Positions 56,701 through 64,000 of a stretch of 64,000 bases of DNA are shown here, one piece after another. Both the position numbers and the translations under genes were made by a program. Source of the stretch: Trichaptum fuscoviolaceum (taxonomy: Eukaryota; Basidiomycota; Agaricomycetes; Hymenochaetales; Trichaptaceae); assembly GCA_910574455.1 (NCBI GenBank), contig CAJSYZ010000011.1, positions 3,084,941 to 3,148,940 on the forward strand, in the 5' to 3' direction. Below the pieces are notes generated by a model. The model did no database searches and was not told the DNA's origin. It saw only the letters and a program-made list of their open reading frames with translations. Every line of letters begins with the position of its first letter. Position 1 is the first letter of the stretch.

Positions 56701-58538
56701 CCCATCCTGGACTTCAAGTCCGGCCGGGACACCGACACCGAGTCACTCTCGCACACCTCCGGAACCCGGTCTGCAAACAGTCCGCAATGCCAGCGTGAGT
56801 GTGCGTCTCTCTAACTGTGTCGAGGCGCAGAAGAGAGGCTTGGACCCAAAAAGTAATTGAGCCGCTCAGGTCGCATGCTCGAGCGTCAACTCGACTCAAT
56901 GAATATACGAAAGACTGAACGTGCAGAGACCTAACGACGCCACCGCTCCCACTGGCAGCGATTGACATTCTACACATTTCGGGTTTAATACTCATGTAAG
57001 ATTATCCGGCGCGCCTTTTTCCTTCGCATTTATGTAGGCCGTCTGTCGAGCCATGCACTGTGCGATGTACATGTATACACCGTCACAGTCCCCACACTAT
57101 TCGCGGATTCGAGCAATAAATACGAACAACGCTCATTTATATCTCGTAGGGGCCGCTTCTTTCGTCGTCGAAGGATACAAATTAGCCATGAGTCGGAAGG
57201 GTATGCGTTCATCCTTGCGCGGTCTTTGACGCCGAGCCGAACAGACTCGACTTTTGCGAGTGGCTTCTTGGACTGATGTCGATATAGCGCGCCGGTTCTT
57301 TGCTCGTCGTCGCCATAGATGTGCATAGAGTACTAGTGCGCAGAGAAGGCGCGTCGTGGGATCCCCCAAGCCGCACCTTAAGTCTGAAACAGACTCGAAG
57401 ACATGAGAGAAGCGTTCCTTCGACGAACTTGAAGGACTCGGGCTTTAGGTTCGTTTGGGAGATACTGGGGATTCAATCGGTGATGGACCGTGAGAGTGCC
57501 AGTGGAAGTTGTAACAGCGGCCCAGCGGCTTTCCATCATAGACTTGGAACTTTATAAGGGTGCGGCGGCGAGGGTGCGAGGGTGGACCGAGATAGGGAGC
57601 AAAGGAGCAAGCCCCGATCGAAGGAGGTTCAAGTTTCAACTGGGCGGACCTTCGCTACACATTATCCGTCCTCGCTCCGAGCGTTACAGTTCCCTGATTT
57701 CCCTGCGACTGGCTTGCTTCCCTTGCGCATTAAACACGGCCAAAGCGCGTCGAAGCGCACCGATCCAAAGCCGCGGGCAGATATATGCCAGTGGCTGAGG
57801 CCAAACCGCATCCTACTGAACCCCACACCGTCCACTTACAGAGCTGCCCGCAGGTTGGGCCAAACACTTTCCTTTTCGTCCTTTCGATCGGGGACTTGAT
57901 AATCGACATTCATTACCCCGAAGTACAACTTGGGATAGGCTCGAGAATAAACGCCGGCGCGGAATTGTCCTCCAACTGCCACACACACTCTGACAGAGGT
58001 AAGTGAGCGTCTATGCTTAGCCCAAGCACGGTCATATGTTGATGGCCCATGTTATCCCATCACCAAAACTTGAATGCGTGTTCGGCTGCTCGGATTAGAT
58101 CTAGAGTTCACTTTTTGCTTTACTATCAGATCTCCGAGTCTCGAAGCATCGGTGCCTCTACTTCAGTCCTCGCACGCGAACCTCCCACTGGCACCTTATA
58201 TCACCTATATCACTCATATCTCCTTCGCGCTCCCCCGCTGAAGAACGAAGCAGCTCACCGCCCATCGCACCCCGCTCATATCGCGGGACGTACACGACAC
58301 ACCATTCTCCGTTCGTGACAGGCCTGGGACACTGGGACACGCTCCCTCTCCGACTCGGTGTCGAAACTGCGACCTTCGACTTCGGCTTCCTTTTTGCGTG
58401 ATTCTCCACACCTGATCGTCTGTCCGCCGGATGCTCGCATAAGGGGAAACAACCTCCTCACCTCCTCTCACCGCACCCCACACACTTGCAGTACGTGCTT
58501 TCCTCTCTCCTCTCTTCTCCTCTCCCTTCATATCACCC
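53783..58538. other. 4.8 kb gene-free region with TTCAAG-rich block
   Basis: No gene is convincing on either strand. 53.9-55.4 kb is T/C-rich, with TTTTGC (about 54894-54920) and TATC microsatellites, like a long untranslated or non-coding transcript. 55.6-58.1 kb has at least 13 TTCAAG/CTTGAA hexamers. 58.3-58.5 kb is CT-rich and leads into the next start codon. It is probably the extended regulatory region and 5' leader of the gene at 58539. Confidence 0.5.
56131..56160. repeat. TGGAT microsatellite
   Basis: Six perfect tandem copies of TGGAT. Confidence 0.9.
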
Positions 58539-61500
58539 ATGTCTGCCTCCGTCTACAGGAAACCCGTACCAGCATCTCCATCCCCGCCCATGGCTACGAG
58601 CACCAGCCCCGCGACCCCCCTACGCAAATGGAGCATCGACGACGCGCACGCGAGCCGCCTCTACTCCCCCGCCTCGCCCGCGCTCTACGGCGTCGAAATG
58701 CTCGGTGCCGCCCCCGCCCCTGGGTCCTCCTCGCCGAACAGCCCGTACGCGTTCGACGACGAGCACGCGTACGCATACAGGTACAGTCTCTTCGACGACT
58801 ACGCCGAGGCCGCGGACGACGATCTCTATACACACCCACACGCCCTTGCCCCCATGCCCGTCGCATCCAGCTCGAAGCTCCTCCTCCACCAAGCCCCAAA
58901 ACCCGCGTCCCTCTCCGAACCTGTCCAAAACTTCTTCGACCTCGACCACGACCCCGAATCACATATCGACCAGCCGTACGAATACAGCTACGAATACGGC
59001 GTGGGGCTCGCGCGCAGGCAGTTCGCGGAGAAGCGCGAGCGGAGGCGCGGCGGCGTCTGTGAGTGGGACTTTGCGCTCCTTGACTCCGAGCACGGACACG
59101 GACATGACCAGAACCACCTCGACGCAGCGGTACCGGATTGGTCTCCACTGAGCGACTTATCCCTCGCGTCGACCAACACTGACAGTCCCAGTGCCGACCA
59201 CGACCCCACATTCGGACCTGAGGTCATAGATAGCACCGACAACCCGAGCCCGATCCCAAACACAAGCTCACCATCGTACGCCCTCCGCAAGGCGCGCACC
59301 GCGATCGGGAACACAGACGCAGAGGAGATGGCGCGCGCCATGATCGGCCTCGGCCTCGTCCGTCCATCGTACCGTCCACTGAGCGATATTGACGTGAACG
59401 AGCGTGCGCGCGAGTCCTGGAGGGAGCTCGGGTTCGGGAGGGCACAGCGGGAGCTTGGGTTTGGGAGTGTACAGCAGGAAGGAGAGGAGGAAAATGCGGG
59501 CGCAAGTGGAGGCGGAAACGGATGGATGTGGACGACGGAGGAGGCGCCTGGACTGCTGGAGGGGAACATGTCGTTCATCGACACCGAGGGCACAGACGTC
59601 GTTTCGCACTTGGACTTAGACTTTGATGAGGACGAAAACGAAGAGCTCGATGGAGGGGAAGGCCATGGGAATGCATACACCCACACCCACGCGCCTGTAG
59701 ACACCGCGGCGGATACAGACGACGATCACGGCCACGACCCTCCGCACTCGTCTCCGCCCCCGCCTCCACCCCCGCAGTCCCAATCCCACACCCACTCTCA
59801 GCACCTCGCTGTCCCCACATCGACCCCGCACTCACAGCTAACACTCCGCGGCACCCGCGCCTCCGCGCTCGTCGACTGGGCCGCGCTCGCGCTCGACGCC
59901 GCGCTGCGCGAGGATCCGGGCAGGTGCTGGGCCGCCGTGTGCTTCGGGGACGTCTTCCCTCCTCCGTCTCGCCCTGCTGGGTCTGATGGTGGTTCTGATA
60001 GGATGGATGCGGGTGCGGGGTTGCGTGAAGGCATGGAATTGGGCGTAAGCATGGGCACGCGCGGGAGGGAGAGGGAGATGCTCGCGTTCTCGCATGCGTT
60101 GGCGTCGCCGGAGTTGGAGGTCCGTGAAGTGCATTCGGGGGCGAGAGCGGGAGATAGACCATCGGAAGCAGAGGCAGAGGCAGAGCCTGAACCAGAAACG
60201 AGCGCCCGACGTGCGTCCGAGCCTGACCTCAGGCTTGAGCCCGCCGCGCAGAAGACGCGAGGCCGTTCACAGCGGCGCAAACAACTCCCACCGATCTCTC
60301 CCGCCCCTCTCGCTCAAACGCATACTCGGACTCGACCCCGGATCGTCACCTCCTCCACCACCACCGCTGCTGCATCTCCCAATTCCGACCCCGTCCCCGC
60401 CCTCGCCCCCGCCGCACCAACCTCAACCTCGTCACCCGCCGCACAAAGTCAGGCTCGGCATCGGGGTCGCACACGCACCCGCGAGCGGACGCCGGTGGAC
60501 CCGGTGCTGTGCGCCACGCCCGCCACGACCCCGCCGTCCTCCGCGCTCGCCCTCGTCTCCGTCTCGCCTGCAGGTCTGGGGCCAGGAGGGATGGAGTCGG
60601 GGGACGTGCCGCCTGTACCGCCCTTGCCACCGTCAGCAAGCCAGTTTCTTCCTGCCAACCCGGTTGTGCAAGACGATGAGGCGCAACCAAGTCTCGCTCC
60701 CTTACTTGAACCTGCACCTGCGTCCTCAACAGGCGTCCCCGCCCTCCGGCTCGACACCTCCTGGTCCGCGCCTGGGCCAGGGTCCATCAACTCAATCCCC
60801 CTCCCCTCCATGGGCCGCCGCGTCATCGGCAGCGAGGGCGACGTCTTCTCGCACGTCTCGCAGTCCCCATCCAATCACGAAGGAAACACCGATGCCGACG
60901 CCGGCGCGCAAGAGATCCCGCTGCCCGTGCGGAACGCGCACGACGACGCGATCTTCGCCGCGCTCCTCACGCCCACCGCGCCGCTCGCCCTCTCGCCCAC
61001 GCGCCCGCCCGCGCCGCGCTACCGGCCGCTGAGCGACCCGCCGCCGTATACTGCCGCTGTTGCGGGCTCGAATGCACCTCCGCTCGGGCTGGCACGCGGA
61101 GTGAGTCCTGGTCCTGGTGGGAGTCCCGGCGTTGACGCAGAGGTAAGTGCATAGCATCCGAATTGACCTTATTTTGCGGGCGAGAGTAGAGAAAAGGACT
61201 CTGACGTATGTTTTTTTCAATCGTTCGACAGGTCCAGCAGCCGTACCATCTTCCTCCTGTTCTCGACGCAGACGCGAACCCGGACCCGGACTCGAAGGCG
61301 CACCTCCGCGCGCTCGTGCAGAGACAAGAACGGGAGCGGGCGCGAGCGCAGGGCACGCGTACGGCGCGACGCGAGTTACCGCCGGTCCCCGTACCTGCGA
61401 GAGTGCGCTCGGAGAGTCCTGTGCGAAGAGCTGACGGTGCTGGCGGTATGCGAATAAATGATTCTGTTGGCGCAGGACAGAGACGAGGAGAGGTCGATAC

Positions 61501-62905
61501 GGCTTCGGACCCGGGCGGGACTGTGTCCTCTGTTCATGATACACCGTCGATGGTAGAGTTGGATCAGGATAGTGAGAAAGGACAAGGGCAGGGGGATGAG
61601 GGGGAGGGAGAGGGGGAGCAGAGCCCGAGGGCAAAACCGACGAACTGGCGCGCGTACACTTCGTGTCCGGATCTGAGCTTGGGGGGAGGGCGTGCCAGTG
61701 AGGGTGATGAGAGCCGGAGCTGTGATAGCGACGAGGCCTCCGGGTCGATGGGCGGATATGGAGAAGACGGGGGGCGAGGTGATATTGATGCAGAAGAGGA
61801 CAACGACGAGCCAGACGGAGACAAAGACCGACCATTCTCGCCATTCTCGCATATATCTACGGGCGCCGCGACGCATACGGAGGAGGGCACCAGCTTCTCG
61901 CACCAGCCCTCTCCCGCCTCTGCCCGCGGTTCTGCCTCTGCATACGACTCGCCAAGCACGTCGTACATGCACGTCCACGCCGCCTCCGGGTCCGGTGCTG
62001 CGTCCGTCTTCACGTCTCCCGTGACGGCATCCTCAGATTCGTGTTCGCGCTCCGCGTACTCAGCTTCAGGCTCAGGCTCAGGCTCTGGTTCAGGATCAGG
62101 GTGGCACGCATCGGCATCAGCGTCAGCATCAGCGTCAGCATCAGCGTCAGCATCAGCGTCAGCATCAGCGTCAGCATCAGCGTCAGCATCAGCGTCAGCA
62201 TCAGCGTCAGCATCAGCATCAAACGTCTCCCTCACCGGCACCTTCGCGCCACCCCCGCCCCTCCCTATCTTCAACGCCTCGCGCCCGTCCTCGCCGTTCC
62301 ACAAGAACGCGATCCCGAGCGCCAAGGCGCTCTCCACGCTCGGCATCGCGCCGCCCTCGGGCGCAGGCGTCGGCTTTACTCTTCCCTCGCATTCCGGCGC
62401 ACAGAACGCACAGAACGCTCAGTTGATGGCGCCGGCGCCGCGCGCGACGCAGATGACGTTCGAGACGACGTACCTCCCGAACTTCGCCGTCCCGCGGGCG
62501 GGCGAGGGCATCGGGTACAGCCCGAAACACCCCGCGCACCCCTCGCACCCCAAGGGTAAGGCCCTCTCCTACAACCACGCCCACAACCACATCCATCCGC
62601 CGACGGCCAACTCGAAACACAAGCACAAAGCGAAGAGCGTCGGGCGGGTCGGGCGCAGCAGGCTCGCGGGGCACGCGAAGGCGGCGAAGAGCGTGGACAT
62701 GGCGGCGGCGGCGGCGGCGGAGTCGAAGTTCGGGGGGATGTGGAGTGATCCGCTCGAGGCTGCTGCTGAGTTTGTCGAGAGCGGAGGCGGAAGAGGTGGT
62801 GGTGGTAGATTGAGTGCTGAGAGTGCGAGTGGCGGGGCGTTCCACCGCTTCGCGGGTGCGCTGTCTCGCCGGTTCGCGACTGTTTCTATCGGCAGCGGGA
62901 GGTGA
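58539..62905 (+). CDS. Very large disordered Ser/Pro/Ala-rich protein of unknown function
   Basis: Model: exons 58539-61142 and 61232-62905 joined by an 89 bp GTAAGT...CAG intron; 1425 residues with no internal stop. The start follows a CT-rich leader. Composition is extreme: Ser, Pro, Ala, Asp and Glu runs, an acidic central part (DFDEDENEELDGGEGHG), poly-Pro (SSPPPPPPPQSQSHTHS), a Ser-Gly run, and a Ser-Ala dipeptide repeat at 62108-62221. Short conserved-looking segments are YRPLSDIDVNERARESWREL, the more C-terminal YRPLSDPPPYTA, and a basic C-terminal region (GRVGRSRLAGHAKAAKS) ending in FHRFAGALSRRF. I do not recognise a family. It may be a transcription or signalling scaffold, a guess only. 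GC-rich wobble usage produces long antisense ORFs. Confidence 0.75.
62108..62221 (+). repeat. Ser-Ala coding tandem repeat
   Basis: Alternating GCATCA and GCGTCA units, mostly as an exact 12 bp repeat, encode about 19 Ala-Ser dipeptides in frame within the large gene. Confidence 0.95.
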
Positions 62906-64000
62906 GCTTGAAGCCAGACTGTGTCTGTGTGCCAGCCTGTGTGTGTTTGTTATTCACTTCACACGGTTCAAGTTGCCCTCAGCCTTCTTCAGTCTTCAAG
63001 TTTTGTTTCGATGTTTTTTTGATTTTTTTTTCGTTCATTATTTTTAACGCTACAGTTCTCTCGTTTTGTTTTCAAGTGCATGGCTATATGCTTCCTACTC
63101 TTCTATCGCTCTCCGCTATCCCTTGTTTTAAATCCCGCTATCCTATGAATTGTATCGATTGTAGTTCCTTTTTTTTCTGACTTGTACCCTCCCCCTCCCT
63201 ATCTGTCTACTTTCTTCGCAAAAGCGACCAGGTAGTCGATCTGTGACAACACTCATCATCTACCTCACGACATCAACATTATCATCCCATATATTCCTTC
63301 AACGACGCCCGCCCCCTTGTTTTATACATACTTTATCGCCTTGTCGCTCTCGCTCGAGTTTCGCACAACTAACTGCATTATTACACACACACTCGTTTTA
63401 GTAGGTACTATTACTGCACTGATTTGTTTAGTATATCTTTGTACTGCAGCCGCACACTAGATGTGTTGTTACGCTCCTTATTGCATTTCTTTATTCCCCC
63501 TCTTCTGTTGAGGTTGGTAGAATACATTTGTTCATTGAACATTGAAGTTATCCACTGGCAAGCGTGCGACCGCCTTTTGGATTGATTCAGGGAGATGGTG
63601 ATTAACTCATTGGTCCTATTGTAAAACACGCTGTCGCCCATAACGCTCTAAATTGGGGCGCTATAATCCGAACAAGATCCCAAAAAGTTTAGAAGTAGAG
63701 TGCAGGTATGGACACTATAATTTGCCCTCAGGCAGTTTTCCCTTGATATGATATCCGAGTCCGTGGCATCAACTGACCTCAGCACTGTCGATAGTTATGC
63801 GGGCCTTGGAAGGACGGAAACAGGTTAGATAGCAGCTCCATGCGCAATGAATCTAGTACAATCCGAGCGCAGGTGTCAGGTATCAAACACGCTCGGAAGC
63901 GTTGAAACTGTGTGCTCAGGCCCGGGTTAGGACTCGGAGCACATTCGTACATTGTGGGGCGCTCAGTATGACCACCATCACCGCTCGCAGACCGATTTGC
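62906..64000. other. 3' flank, no gene recognised
   Basis: The first 300 bp are T-rich, as expected for a 3' untranslated region. The remainder to the window edge holds only short ORFs without recognisable content. Confidence 0.5.

Noticed and set aside
58594..62845. Many long ORFs on both strands opposite or in other frames of the giant gene
   Set aside because: Same GC-wobble effect; the compositions (poly-Arg, Asp-Ala repeat) mirror the sense-strand repeats.
1..64000. CRISPR array, bacterial operon features, biosynthetic megasynthase cluster
   Set aside because: None seen; the window is intron-rich fungal nuclear DNA.

Overview
The window is nuclear DNA of a mushroom-forming basidiomycete (Agaricomycetes). 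Genes carry many 45-70 bp GT-AG introns, and the families are typical of that group: STE3 pheromone receptors, a DUF6533 membrane protein, a BTB protein, an F-box protein and an expanded set of Hsp70-like ATPases. Housekeeping anchors are TIM50 and myo-inositol-1-phosphate synthase. All gene models were spliced by eye; exon ends follow splice consensus and frame and are not backed by transcripts.

Layout. 1-8.8 kb is a Ty1/copia retrotransposon whose left LTR runs off the window. Its gag is split by a 3.4 kb Tc1/mariner-like transposon with an intact spliced transposase. 8.9-9.9 kb is a non-autonomous TA-flanked element holding a perfect 48 bp palindrome. 10.2-11.5 kb is a BTB gene. 12.4-13.5 kb holds a DUF6533-type membrane protein gene. 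14.7-17.7 kb carries two tandem STE3 receptors with identical exon lengths; I saw no CaaX pheromone precursor beside them. 17.9-18.6 kb is a probably broken unrecognised gene. 18.7-26 kb has an SDR-like membrane protein, TIM50 and INO1, followed by a 288 bp MITE.

26.5-46.6 kb is a cluster of five Hsp70-like genes (A minus, B plus, C plus, D plus, E minus) with one shared ancestral 13-exon plan, including a 14-nt microexon. The copies differ by precise intron losses, three GC-AG introns, one lost splice donor (C) and one lost acceptor (E). Between them lie a small N-terminal-helix protein, a coiled-coil protein and an F-box protein.

47.5-50 kb is a protein kinase fused to a C-terminal PH domain. 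51.3-53.8 kb and 58.5-62.9 kb are two large GC-rich genes for low-complexity, probably disordered proteins, separated by a 4.8 kb gene-free stretch rich in a TTCAAG/CTTGAA hexamer. The rest is intergenic.

The genes do not form one pathway. Three themes stand out: nested transposition, a possible pheromone-receptor (mating-type-like) region, and rapid birth and decay within a local Hsp70-like family.
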